Below are positions 42,782 to 52,829 of a stretch of 64,000 bases of DNA, piece after piece. Under the pieces are notes generated by a model. The model was not told the DNA's origin. It did not search any database and saw only the letters and a list, made by a program, of their open reading frames with translations. Both the position numbers and the translations under genes were made by a program. The stretch is from JBBECJ01 sp963763325 (lineage in GTDB: Bacteria; Chloroflexota; Chloroflexia; Thermomicrobiales; CFX8), in contig CAVXOL010000023.1 in assembly GCA_963763325.1 (NCBI GenBank), positions 186,001 to 250,000 of the forward strand. Direction: 5' to 3'. The stretch's first letter is position 1. Each line of letters starts with the position of its first letter.

Positions 42782-44228
42782 CCGCGAACAACCTGACCAG
42801 GCGTCGGAACGCCATCGTAATTGACCGTCGTGTCGTCGGCCACGTTGACGATCTCAACGATTCCATCTCGCTGTCGCGCAAGTGCCTGATAGCCCTGCCG
42901 CTGGGCCGCGCGACGAGTAGCCGAGATGTTCCTCCCGCGCAGATCGACGCTTGCAATCCAGCCTGCCTGTCGTAGCTGCGCCGCGAGCGACAATGCCTGG
43001 CCGGATCATCTCCCTGCAACACGAGCACCTTTGGCGCTGGTGATGGGTCAGCAGGGGCACCAACAGCGGCCAGGACTCTCTCAAGCCCGTACGAGAAACC
43101 GCAGGCAACAACCTGCTGCCTGGCTCCCAGCACTTGCGCGAGGTCATCGTAGCGTCCGCCTCCACAAAGCTGTTGCCCGTCCAGCGAGTCAGCGTAAATT
43201 TCGAACAGCATCCCGGTGTAGTAGTGAAGTCCGCGGCCCATCCCGAGGTCGATCCTGATGTCGCCTGGATCAAACCCTGTCGCTGCAAGCAAACTGATGA
43301 TCTGCTCCAACTCGTCGAGTGGGGTGAGGTCGAGACCGTTGGCGGCGACCAGATCGCGCAGAGGCTGCATGACCATGTCAGGTGGGCCAACCAGCCGTGT
43401 CAACTCGCTTACGAAGCCGGCAGCGTCTCGCAGCACATTCGCGTCGTACCGACGGCGGCGCTTGGCGAAAAGTCCGCGGACGATGTCATCCGGCGATCGG
43501 GATCCACCCTGGAAGTCAACGCCGGCCTGCATCAGAATCGCGGCTACCGACTCAATGTCAACGTCATCGTCGATGGGAGTTGCCGGTCCGGGTTCGTCCA
43601 GCGACGCTTCCAGCCGTTCGAGATGGGGTGGCAACTCATGTGCGCTGTTGTCACCCTTGCGGATGCGCTCCATGCTCCAGGTCAGCCAGTCCTGAGCGCG
43701 CTGATCGATGTCGAGGCCTCCCAGAAAGTTGATGACGATCCCGATATGACCCAGCACGAGTCGCGGCCGCTCGATGCCAGCCAGCCGCAGACCGTCCAGC
43801 GCAAGCGTGATGATTTCGGCATCCGCGAGCGGTCCCGATGCCCCAATCAGCTCACATCCGAACTCGGTAAATTGCCGCGAGCGTCCCGACTGCGGTTTTT
43901 CATAGCGGAAGACGGGTCCGCTGAACGAGAGCCGAACCGGTAGCGGCTCCCCCTGCAAGTGCTCGATGAACAGCCGGACGGCCGGGGCCGTAAACTCCGG
44001 CCGCAACGCGATGCTTCGGCCGCGATGGTCGAAGGCATACAGTTGGGCGATCCGGTCACCGCCAGATTTCCGAAGAAACAGATCTGTGTGCTCCAGTACG
44101 GGTGGGTCGACCCGCTGGTAGCCGTGCGCGGCCGACATCGCGATCCATCGGCGCGACAGGTCATCTGCACGCGCGAGATCGCCAGCCAATTGGTCGTGCG
44201 TACCGCGCACACGTTCAACCGGACGCAT
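42778..44228 (-). pseudogene. HisZ / histidyl-tRNA synthetase-like protein, frameshifted
   Basis: From the ATG at 44228 (MRPVERVRGTHDQLAGDLAR) the class II core is intact: FSGPVFRYEKPQSGRSRQFT (motif 2) and GMGRGLHYYTGMLFEIY, ending in CGFSYGLERVLAAV (motif 3). Near 43000 the frame breaks: one G:C pair is missing at GCCTGGCC, and restoring it gives QGDDPAQALSLAAQLRQAGW and a full anticodon-binding-like domain ending exactly in the four-base ATGA overlap with hisG. Without the fix, the frame runs on wrongly to 42636. Upstream ATG at 44270 and GTG at 44357 are alternative starts. Context favours HisZ, but the C-terminal domain is HisRS-like. Confidence 0.85.
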
Positions 44229-44353
44229 GCGAGTCGTGGTCCTCGACGTTGCTGGTTCAATCGTTCGCATCACGCCTGGGGTTGCCTCTTTCGCCTGGGA
44301 CTGACGCCACGACCGACCATTGGTCGCGGCATTCTCGTTGTAAGAATCGCATA

Positions 44354-46807
44354 TCACGAACGCAGCGTGCCGCCGACCCGTTTCTTGACGTTCTGCTCAA
44401 TCTTGCCGCGAATCCGTTCGACCTCGTGCTCGGCAATCTGCCGGTCCGGCGCTGAGAGTGTCACCGTAAACGCGAGACTCTTGCGACCCTCGCTCACGCC
44501 TGGCCCTCGGTAGATGTCGAACAGGTTGATCGTACCGGCCAACGGACCAGCTCCTGATCGGATCGCAGCCTCGACGTCGGCTGCCGAAATCGCCTCATCG
44601 ACGACGACAGCGAAGTCCTGCCGAATCGGTTGGAAGCGCGAGACTGGCGTAACTCGCCAGTTCTCAAGCAGCGTCCCGGCGAAGACCTCCAGATCGATCT
44701 CCGCGACGGCAACGCGGGCGTCGATGCCAAAGTTGGCGGCGACACGCGGGTGGACTTCGCCAATGATTCCGACTTGCAGGTCGCCCAGACAGACAGCAGC
44801 GCCTCGGCCAGGATGCATTGATGGATGGGCGACAGGCTTGAACGCTACCGATTTGGCTCCGAGCCGCTCCAACATGATCTCGATCGCACCCTTGACATCG
44901 TAGAAGTCCAGTTCGGAGTCGTCGCCGTCGTACCAGGACGCCGTCTCGCGGACACCACTCATTGCGATGGCGACGCCGCGTCGCTCATCCGGTAACTCAT
45001 CAAGTCCGACGGGCTGATAGGTGCGCGCCGTCTCGAAGATGGCAACGCGCGGGTTGTACTTGCGATTCTCAGCGACGATTTTCAGCAACGACGGCATCAT
45101 CGTTGGCCGCATGATCTCCCAGTCAGAGCGTAGCGGATTAGTGGCTCGGACATAATCGGCCTCTGGACGAGCATAACCGCCGAGCAACTCAGGAACAGCG
45201 TCGCGGATGGGAGAGAGCGACAGAAGATCGCTATCCGAGATCATCGAGTAGGTAATGACGTGCTGCAATCCAGCCGCAACCAGCGCATCCTGGACGACCC
45301 TGTCGACCAGCCGGGCCGGATCGCGGACGATCGGGACCGCACGGCCTTCGGGCAACCGCTCCGGCAGCGTATCGTAGCCATAGATGCGGGCCACTTCCTC
45401 GACGAGATCGGCAGGCAGCGTAATGTCCATTCGGTAGGTCGGGACAGAGACGACGACGACCGGTCCGTCTACCGAGTCCTCGATGACGGGCGCCAGATCC
45501 AGTCGCGTCAGAATATCCAGCACGGTCTCGGTCGGGATCGTCATCCCGAGTAGCCGCTCAATCTCGGACAGCTTCATCCGGACACTACCTCGCTGGCGCG
45601 GGCTTGGATATGCATCGGCGACATAGCGGACAGTAGCGTCAGGATCGATCTCCGCCAGCAACGCCACGAATCGCTCAATCGCCGGCCACGCCAGGTTCGG
45701 ATCAACACCGCGCTGGAAGCGCGCGGACGCCTCGGATGGCAGTTTGAGCGCTCTGGCTGTCCGCCGGACAGACTTCGAATCGAACGACGCCGACTCAAGC
45801 AGCACGGTCGTCGTCTCGTCCGTGACCTCGGTGTCGACGCCGCCCATCACGCCGGCCAGCCCGATCGCGCGCTCTTCGTCCGCGATCACCAGCACCTGCT
45901 CGTCAAGCACGCGCTGCACGTGGTCAATCGTTTCGATCCGCTCGCCGGGTCGAGCCGATCGGACGATGATCTTCTCGCTCGACAGCCGGCTCGCGTCGAA
46001 CGGGTGCATCGGTTGGCCCAGCTCGGCCATCACGTAGTTGGTAATGTCGACGACGTTGTTGACCGGTCGCATTCCGGCAGCCGCCAATCGGCGCTGCATC
46101 CATTCAGGCGACGGTGCGATCGTCACGTCGTCGATGACTGCCAACGCATACCGGGGGGACAGCGCCGGATCTTCGATAACGATCCGGTCGTCGTGCCGTT
46201 CGGCGGCCGACAGGTCAGCCCGCGCGATCGGCGTTACGGTCACGCCCAGAATCGCTGCAAGCTCGCGGGCAATGCCAAGAACTGAAAACGCGTGGACCAG
46301 ATTTGGGGTGATCTCGAACTCAATGACGTCATCGCCTAGATACTCACGTAGCGGCACGCCGACTGGCGCATCGTCCGGCAGCACCATGATGCCCTCATGC
46401 TCGCCAGAGAGTCCCAGTTCCTTCTCGGAGCAGACCATTCCCTCCGACTTGACGCCGCGAATGTTCGACGGCTTGAGTGTCTTGTATTGCAGATCCTCGA
46501 CATACGGATCGACCAGTCGTGCTCCGGTCAGCGCGAGCGCAACTTTCTGACCCGCCGCGATGTTCGGCGCGCCCGTCACGACCGTCAGCCGGTGCTCACC
46601 GGCGACCACCGTCGCCAGCACGAGCCGGTCGGCGTCCGGGTGCCGCTCGACGCTTTCGACTTGCGCGACAAACACCCGGTCCCACTCTTCGCCGAGTCGG
46701 GTAATCCCCTCAGCTTCAAGCCCTGCCAGCGTCAATCGCCTTCCGATCTCTTCGGTGCTGAGATCGGTCGGAACCAGTTCCTTTAACCACTTCATCGGTA
46801 CCAGCAT
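44354..46807 (-). CDS. pheT: Phenylalanyl-tRNA synthetase beta subunit
   Basis: Encodes 817 residues, typical. The N-terminal EMAP-II-like tRNA-binding domain is VFVAQVESVERHPDADRLVL (about 44-150). The B3/B4 editing domain, B5 domain (VRMKLSEIERLLGMTIPTET) and catalytic-like core follow, then the C-terminal FDX-ACB anticodon domain (PVSRFQPIRQDFAVVVDEAI). It forms the alpha2beta2 enzyme with PheS. It is cotranscribed with pheS through a 128-base gap that contains a long inverted repeat. Confidence 0.97.
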   Translation of the reverse strand: MLVPMKWLKELVPTDLSTEEIGRRLTLAGLEAEGITRLGEEWDRVFVAQVESVERHPDADRLVLATVVAGEHRLTVVTGAPNIAAGQKVALALTGARLVDPYVEDLQYKTLKPSNIRGVKSEGMVCSEKELGLSGEHEGIMVLPDDAPVGVPLREYLGDDVIEFEITPNLVHAFSVLGIARELAAILGVTVTPIARADLSAAERHDDRIVIEDPALSPRYALAVIDDVTIAPSPEWMQRRLAAAGMRPVNNVVDITNYVMAELGQPMHPFDASRLSSEKIIVRSARPGERIETIDHVQRVLDEQVLVIADEERAIGLAGVMGGVDTEVTDETTTVLLESASFDSKSVRRTARALKLPSEASARFQRGVDPNLAWPAIERFVALLAEIDPDATVRYVADAYPSPRQRGSVRMKLSEIERLLGMTIPTETVLDILTRLDLAPVIEDSVDGPVVVVSVPTYRMDITLPADLVEEVARIYGYDTLPERLPEGRAVPIVRDPARLVDRVVQDALVAAGLQHVITYSMISDSDLLSLSPIRDAVPELLGGYARPEADYVRATNPLRSDWEIMRPTMMPSLLKIVAENRKYNPRVAIFETARTYQPVGLDELPDERRGVAIAMSGVRETASWYDGDDSELDFYDVKGAIEIMLERLGAKSVAFKPVAHPSMHPGRGAAVCLGDLQVGIIGEVHPRVAANFGIDARVAVAEIDLEVFAGTLLENWRVTPVSRFQPIRQDFAVVVDEAISAADVEAAIRSGAGPLAGTINLFDIYRGPGVSEGRKSLAFTVTLSAPDRQIAEHEVERIRGKIEQNVKKRVGGTLRS

Positions 46808-46835
46808 GGTTAGTTCCCTTTAGCTTTCAGCAATT

Positions 46836-46911
46836 CAGCCAGTCAGTCGGTCAGCTTGCCGGTTCGGATCGCTTCGAACGCGTGCCGTCCGCCAGCAGGC
46901 TGACTGGCTGA
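46836..46911. repeat. Inverted repeat in the pheS-pheT gap
   Basis: Perfect 12-base arms TCAGCCAGTCAG (46836-46847) and CTGACTGGCTGA (46900-46911) enclose 52 bases. Similar CAGTC/CTGAC units recur beside both arms. Transcribed in the pheST mRNA, it could form a large stem-loop that affects processing, stability or the PheS:PheT ratio. No T-run follows on the minus strand. Confidence 0.6.
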
Positions 46912-46935
46912 GAAACTGATAGGCTGACCCGCTCC

Positions 46936-47970
46936 TCACAGCCTCGCCCGGTCGAACTGAGCGAGAAAGCGCAAGTCATTGGCATAGAACGAGCGCAGAT
47001 CCTGAACGTTGTAGCGAAGCATCACCAACCGGTCAACGCCCATCCCGAACGCCCAGCCGGAGTAGACGTCCGGATCGTATCCGACGTTGCGTAGCACGTT
47101 AGGATGCACCATTCCGGCGCCAAGAATCTCGATCCAGCCGCTGCCCTTGCAGGTACGGCAGCCCTTACCCTTGCAGAACGGGCAGTCGATCGACATGTCG
47201 ACACCTGGCTCAACGAATGGGAAATAGTCGCAGCGGAAGCGAACCTTTCGCTCAGGGCCGAAGATCTGGCGCGCGAATTCGGCCAGCGTTCCACGCAGAT
47301 CGGCCATCGTGATGTGCCGATCGACAGCCAGCCCTTCGATCTGATGGAAGTGCCACTCGTGGGTCGCGTCCTGTGCCTCATAACGGTAGGTACGGCCCGG
47401 GACGACGACCCGCACCGGAGGGTCCTGCTGCAGCATCGTTCGAATCTGCATCGGAGACGTGTGCGGCCGGAGTGTGATCTCGCGCTCATTTGACTCGATA
47501 AAGATCGTGTCCCAGACATCGCGGGCCGGGTGGTCCTTTGGGATGTTCAACATGTCGAAGCTGTAGAGCGCATCCTCGACTTCCGGTCCCTCGACGGTCT
47601 GGAAGCCCAGATGGGCGAAAATGTCGCACGCCTCGCGGATCATCGCCGTGATCGGATGCAGGTTGCCGACCGGATGGCGTCGTCCAGGCAGCGTGACGTC
47701 AACCGACTCGGTGCCAAGACGCGCGTCGAGCGCGCTTGCCCGGACCTCGTCCTGCCGTGCCGTGAAGGCCGCCTCCAGCTGCGTCTTGACCTCGTTGAGC
47801 TGGCGACCGCGCTCGCGCCGTTCATCCGGCGCCAGCGACCCAAGCATTCGCATCGCCTCGGAGAGCGCTCCCTTTCGACCGAGGACATCGCGGTACCAGT
47901 CGCTCAGTTCGTTCTCGCTCGTCGCGTTCCTGAGCGTGTCGAGCGCCCCTCGCAAGAGATCATCGTTCAT
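46936..47970 (-). CDS. pheS: Phenylalanyl-tRNA synthetase alpha subunit
   Basis: Encodes 344 residues. Motif 2 is RTYRYEAQDATHEWHFHQIE and motif 3 is GWAFGMGVDRLVMLRYNVQD; Phe-binding residues lie in HPVGNLHPITAMIREACDIF. An insert with two Cys pairs, CPFCKGKGCRTCKGSGW, just before EILGAGMVHPNVL is likely a small zinc site and is known in several bacterial lineages. It is the catalytic subunit for charging tRNA-Phe. A phenylalanine T-box leader (48027-48312) controls it. Confidence 0.97.
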   Translation of the reverse strand: MNDDLLRGALDTLRNATSENELSDWYRDVLGRKGALSEAMRMLGSLAPDERRERGRQLNEVKTQLEAAFTARQDEVRASALDARLGTESVDVTLPGRRHPVGNLHPITAMIREACDIFAHLGFQTVEGPEVEDALYSFDMLNIPKDHPARDVWDTIFIESNEREITLRPHTSPMQIRTMLQQDPPVRVVVPGRTYRYEAQDATHEWHFHQIEGLAVDRHITMADLRGTLAEFARQIFGPERKVRFRCDYFPFVEPGVDMSIDCPFCKGKGCRTCKGSGWIEILGAGMVHPNVLRNVGYDPDVYSGWAFGMGVDRLVMLRYNVQDLRSFYANDLRFLAQFDRARL

Positions 47971-48026
47971 CAGTCATCTCCCTCTGCCTCACCACGTGAT
48001 AGCCGTCATTAATGGACGTAAGCAAC

Positions 48027-48058
48027 AAAAAACACCCCTCGCTCAGGGGCGAGGAGTG
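48027..48058 (-). terminator. T-box-controlled terminator upstream of pheS
   Basis: CACTCCTCGCC and GCGAGGGGTG arms with one mismatch form a stable stem directly followed by TTTTTT on the minus strand. The T-box sequence overlaps the competing antiterminator region upstream. When tRNA-Phe is charged this should end transcription. Confidence 0.85.
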
Positions 48059-48312
48059 CTCACGCGGTACCACCCTGGTTCGCCGGCTCCCAACAGGGCC
48101 GGCCTCGTCCGCCCGGATTGCTCCGGACGTGCTCCTGTAACGGGAAGCTCCCGGGTGCGACTACTGGTCCCGGCGCGTGCCGAAAGCGTTCACCGCCCAG
48201 CTCCGGAGTGAATGTCGCGGCGGTCCACCGTGCCGGCTCTCAGTCTCTGGCCGGGCGTCCCTGTCGGCGTCCGGGTCCGCGACCCGTCTCCATCAACGCT
48301 GCATCTCAACTG
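48027..48312 (-). promoter_or_regulatory. T-box riboswitch (Phe) controlling pheST
   Basis: On the minus strand the canonical T-box AACCAGGGTGGTACCGCG lies at 48063-48080. It is followed by a terminator hairpin (48033-48058) and a T-run (48027-48032), 57 bases before pheS. Stem I is GC-rich. A TTC at 48210-48212, in the context CATTCACTCCGGAGCTG, sits where the specifier codon is expected, matching Phe. Uncharged tRNA-Phe should pair with the specifier and the T-box and stop termination. The stem I boundaries are approximate. Confidence 0.9.
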
Positions 48313-48319
48313 ATGTCAC

Positions 48320-48325
48320 AGTATA
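48320..48325 (-). promoter_or_regulatory. -10 element of the pheST promoter
   Basis: TATACT on the minus strand lies just before the T-box leader, predicting a start near 48312. The matching -35 is weak (a TGACGG-like sequence at a plausible distance). Confidence 0.45.
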
Positions 48326-48472
48326 GCAGCAGCCAGCCGTCACTCGCGCCCGGCCCGCCGCCGAAGCGTCCCAAATTAATGTAGGTTTCTAACCAGCCGT
48401 GACGGCCACGATCGACCGCCGTAAGACGTCGCTACGTACAAACTCGCAATACGAGAAACGAGAGGGGTTGCA

Positions 48473-48844
48473 ATGGCCCAAATCACCATCGACGGCGGCC
48501 AATTGACGGTGCGCCTTTCAGGCTGGGAGGCAGTGTTCGCTCTGAAACGCGAGATCTCCGTCGCACTCAATCATGTGGTGAGCGCTCAAGCCGGGACGCT
48601 GATGTCAAAGCGTCCAGATGGCATCAGATTGCCCGGAACCTATGTTCCCGGCGTCATCACTTCCGGAAGCTACTGGTGGAAAGATCGCGGCTGGTCCTTC
48701 TGGAGCGTCCGTCATGAAGCGCGCGCGATCGACATTCGCCTGCGCGACGAGCACTACAGCAGGCTGGTCGTGGAAGTTGCCGACCCATTCGCGACAGCAG
48801 CGTTGATTGACGAAGCTGGCCGAACCCTTGTGATAAACGGATAG
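48473..48844 (+). CDS. Hypothetical protein, possible PH-like fold
   Basis: Encodes 123 residues; GAGAGGGG lies upstream of the ATG. It is a compact beta-rich protein without signal peptide or membrane helix. The pattern of strands followed by GVITSGSYWWKDRGWSFWSV and a C-terminal stretch EVADPFATAALIDEAG loosely resembles bacterial PH-like domains. Function unknown. It lies 35 bases before another unknown small gene and the two lead to eno on the same strand. Confidence 0.75.
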   Translation: MAQITIDGGQLTVRLSGWEAVFALKREISVALNHVVSAQAGTLMSKRPDGIRLPGTYVPGVITSGSYWWKDRGWSFWSVRHEARAIDIRLRDEHYSRLVVEVADPFATAALIDEAGRTLVING

Positions 48845-48879
48845 CACTAGATTGTCAGTCGAGAAAGGGATTGCAACGC

Positions 48880-49272
48880 ATGTTCGATCGTCTGTTCTTC
48901 GGTACGATCCTGCCGGAACACGTCAGGACTGAAGCCGCCGCCAACCCCGGAAAGGTTCCCATCATCGAGCTCTATCTGGTGGGAGGCGCCGTCCTCGATC
49001 TGTGCCACGTCGTGCGGCTTGCTGATACGTGGGTTGCCGTCGCTCACTTCTGCCGCGAGGACGTGTTCGATGATACTGACATCGCATTCCTGCCCTACGG
49101 CACGATTACGCGCGTGTCACTGACGATGCGCGACAAGAAGGAACGTGAGATTGGCTTCTCAACGACCAGCCCGCCGCTCGAGACGCCGGTGAGCGCACCT
49201 GTCGCCGCCAGCGCTGGCGTTCCGGACGAACCGGATCTCCTATCGCCATCACAACCAGCGGCAACCCGGTAG
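48880..49272 (+). CDS. Hypothetical protein with small beta-rich domain
   Basis: Encodes 130 residues from the ATG at 48880, with AAGGGA upstream; an in-frame TTG at 48871 is less likely. The first 95 residues look like a folded beta domain (IIELYLVGGAVLDLCHVVRL and LPYGTITRVSLTMRDKK). The last 35 are Pro/Ala/Ser-rich and probably disordered. It is not recognised. Transcription with the gene at 48473 and with eno is plausible. Confidence 0.75.
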   Translation: MFDRLFFGTILPEHVRTEAAANPGKVPIIELYLVGGAVLDLCHVVRLADTWVAVAHFCREDVFDDTDIAFLPYGTITRVSLTMRDKKEREIGFSTTSPPLETPVSAPVAASAGVPDEPDLLSPSQPAATR

Positions 49273-50643
<1,371 letters not shown>

Positions 50644-50720
50644 CTCAGAAGACCGATGGCGACCGGTTGGACGATCGAAGGACAGTACCAGCCCGGTTTC
50701 GATCGATCAGGCGGTCGCTG

Positions 50721-50867
50721 TCATTTATTATCACGCCGTTGCGCTGACAGGCTGAACGCAAGCCCCATCGCGATGCCAATGCCGATTCCTGCAATCACGC
50801 TGTTGATAATCAGACCGATGACAACGCCGACGACGATAAAGATCGCGAAACCAGAGTACGAAGACAC
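50721..50867 (-). CDS. Small glycine-rich membrane protein (48 residues)
   Basis: A short frame starts at GTG 50867, with GGAGG about ten bases upstream, and ends TGA at 50721. The product MSSYSGFAIFIVVGVVIGLI continues INSVIAGIGIGIAMGLAFSL and ends SAQRRDNK. It has one long or two closely spaced hydrophobic segments with GxxxG-like spacing and a charged C-terminus, like glycine-zipper membrane peptides. Function unknown. It is the only gene evident in the 591-base space between eno and gpmI besides the doubtful one at 51069. Confidence 0.65.
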   Translation of the reverse strand: MSSYSGFAIFIVVGVVIGLIINSVIAGIGIGIAMGLAFSLSAQRRDNK

Positions 50868-51068
50868 GTTGCAGCAGCCTCCGAGTTGAACGCGTGGACC
50901 CTCCTCGCACCAGCGACAGGTCGATGAAAGCTCACGCCATTCACCAGTATGAAAACAGTTGGTGCAAGAGTGGAGAGATCAGCATTCGCACCGTGGCAGC
51001 CTACATGAATTCCCGGCGACGAAACGAGGAACGCCTGGATCACGTTGGGTAAATCGCGCCAGTGAAAG

Positions 51069-51188
51069 CTATCCGTCCTGACCCTCGCCCAACGTCACGT
51101 TGACGGCGGTACCTTGGGAAATCCCGATGCTCGAGGCGACGCCGTCGATGTCCAGGTCGATCGCTACACCTGGTACGACTTCAAGCAT
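51069..51188 (-). CDS. Doubtful small ORF downstream of gpmI, possibly frameshifted
   Basis: From the ATG at 51188 the minus strand reads MLEVVPGVAIDLDIDGVASS, IGISQGTAVNVTLGEGQDG and stops at 51069 (39 residues). Just upstream, in the frame of the gpmI stop, ADDSLKVKHTVLSGLDA is read before a TGA that overlaps this start. Joining the two with a one-base change gives a smooth beta-rich sequence, so this may be a longer small protein broken by an indel. No good ribosome-binding site is seen. No family recognised. Confidence 0.35.
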   Translation of the reverse strand: MLEVVPGVAIDLDIDGVASSIGISQGTAVNVTLGEGQDG

Positions 51189-51234
51189 CCAATCCACTCA
51201 GCACGGTGTGCTTCACCTTGAGCGAATCGTCCGC

Positions 51235-52800
51235 CTACTCGTTCAAGTCTAGCAACGACACACCCGTCATTTCCGCCGGAGGTGCGATGTGCAGCAACTC
51301 GAGGATTGTTGGAGCAACATCCGCCAGCCGACCACCTTCCCGCAACGATGCATGCCGGTGAGGTGCGTCATCACGCGAGACAAGGATAACCGGGACAGGG
51401 TTCGTCGTATGGGCCGTCATCGGCAGGTTCGTCCCAGCCACCAGCATCTGCTCCGCGTTACCGTGGTCAGCGGTCACGATGACAGTCCCACCGGCAGCCA
51501 GCGCTGCGTCGACGATCCGGCCGAGCTGGGTATCCACGGCTTCCGTCGCGGCGACTGCTGCACTGATCACACCGGTATGACCGACCATGTCGCAGTTCGC
51601 GAAGTTGACGATCACGAACGCATACTTGCCACTCCCGATCGCCGCGCAGGTCGCATCGCCGACGCCCTCGGCGCTCATCGCAGGCTGCAAATCGTAGGTC
51701 GCCACCTTCGGAGACGGAACCAGACCGCGTTCTTCTCCCTCGAATGGTTCCTCACGACCACCATTGAGGAAGTACGTGACATGCGCGTACTTCTCTGTCT
51801 CGGCAGTATGGAACTGCCGCAGCCCGGACTCCGAGATGACGCGTGCCAATGGGAAGACGACATCGATGGCTGAGAACGCGACCTGAGCCGGAAGATAGTG
51901 CGCATACTCAGTCATCATCACCAGCATCAGATCGTCTGGTGCGTCGAATGACTGTCCCTCGATCGGCGGGCCGACGAGCACCTGTGAAAGCTGGCGGGCT
52001 CGATCGGCACGGAAGTTGAAGAACACGACCACGTCGCCGGGTTGAATCGTCGTCGGCTCTCCAGCGTCATCGAGGACTGAAATCGGCTTCATGAACTCGT
52101 CCGTAATTCCAGCTTCGTAGTGCGCCCGGACGGCAGCAATCGGATCGGAGGTCTGTTCGCCCGTACCATTGACGAGCAGATCGAACGCGATTCGCGTCCG
52201 TTCCCACCGGCGGTCACGATCCATCGCGTAGTAGCGCCCGACAACCGACGCGATCCGGCCAACACCGTGCGTCTCGATCAGCGTCTGTGTCTCCACGAGG
52301 TAACCCGCCCCGCCCGTCGGTGACGTGTCGCGGCCATCCAGAAACGCATGAACCGCTACTCGGGACGTGCCGGTCCGTGCTGCCAGGTTGAGGAGCGCGT
52401 CAAGGTGGCGGATGTGGGAGTGGACTCCGCCGTCTGAGAGAAGGCCCATCAGGTGCAGTGTTCGGCCGCCTTCGCTGGCACGTTGCGCAGCATTGACAAG
52501 AACCGGGTTCCGAAAGAACTCTCCATCCTCAATCGCCAGATCGATCCGCGTGATCGATTGATAGACGACGAAACCCGCGCCGAGATTCAGATGCCCGACT
52601 TCGGAATTTCCCATCTGACCACGCGGCAGGCCGACGTCGATTCCGCTGGTGCGAAGCGTCGCGTGCGGATATGTAGACCTGAGCCGATCGAAGACTGGGG
52701 TGTTCGCCAGTTCAATGGCGTTGCCAGGTCCGGCAGGCTCCAGCCCCCAGCCGTCGAGAATCACCAGCACGACCGGTCCTGATGGTTGGGATGCGCTCAC
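51235..52800 (-). CDS. gpmI: 2,3-bisphosphoglycerate-independent phosphoglycerate mutase
   Basis: Encodes 521 residues, typical of the metal-dependent enzyme. It interconverts 3- and 2-phosphoglycerate. N-terminal metal site VVLVILDGWGLEPAGPGNAI; catalytic Ser in LPRGQMGNSEVGHLNLGAG; VFFNFRADRARQLSQ; and the C-terminal metal ligands in NFANCDMVGHTG and IVTADHGNAEQML. It is on the opposite strand to eno. Confidence 0.96.
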   Translation of the reverse strand: MSASQPSGPVVLVILDGWGLEPAGPGNAIELANTPVFDRLRSTYPHATLRTSGIDVGLPRGQMGNSEVGHLNLGAGFVVYQSITRIDLAIEDGEFFRNPVLVNAAQRASEGGRTLHLMGLLSDGGVHSHIRHLDALLNLAARTGTSRVAVHAFLDGRDTSPTGGAGYLVETQTLIETHGVGRIASVVGRYYAMDRDRRWERTRIAFDLLVNGTGEQTSDPIAAVRAHYEAGITDEFMKPISVLDDAGEPTTIQPGDVVVFFNFRADRARQLSQVLVGPPIEGQSFDAPDDLMLVMMTEYAHYLPAQVAFSAIDVVFPLARVISESGLRQFHTAETEKYAHVTYFLNGGREEPFEGEERGLVPSPKVATYDLQPAMSAEGVGDATCAAIGSGKYAFVIVNFANCDMVGHTGVISAAVAATEAVDTQLGRIVDAALAAGGTVIVTADHGNAEQMLVAGTNLPMTAHTTNPVPVILVSRDDAPHRHASLREGGRLADVAPTILELLHIAPPAEMTGVSLLDLNE

Positions 52801-52829
52801 AGATTCCTCTTCTCGTTGTCGCGTTCACG

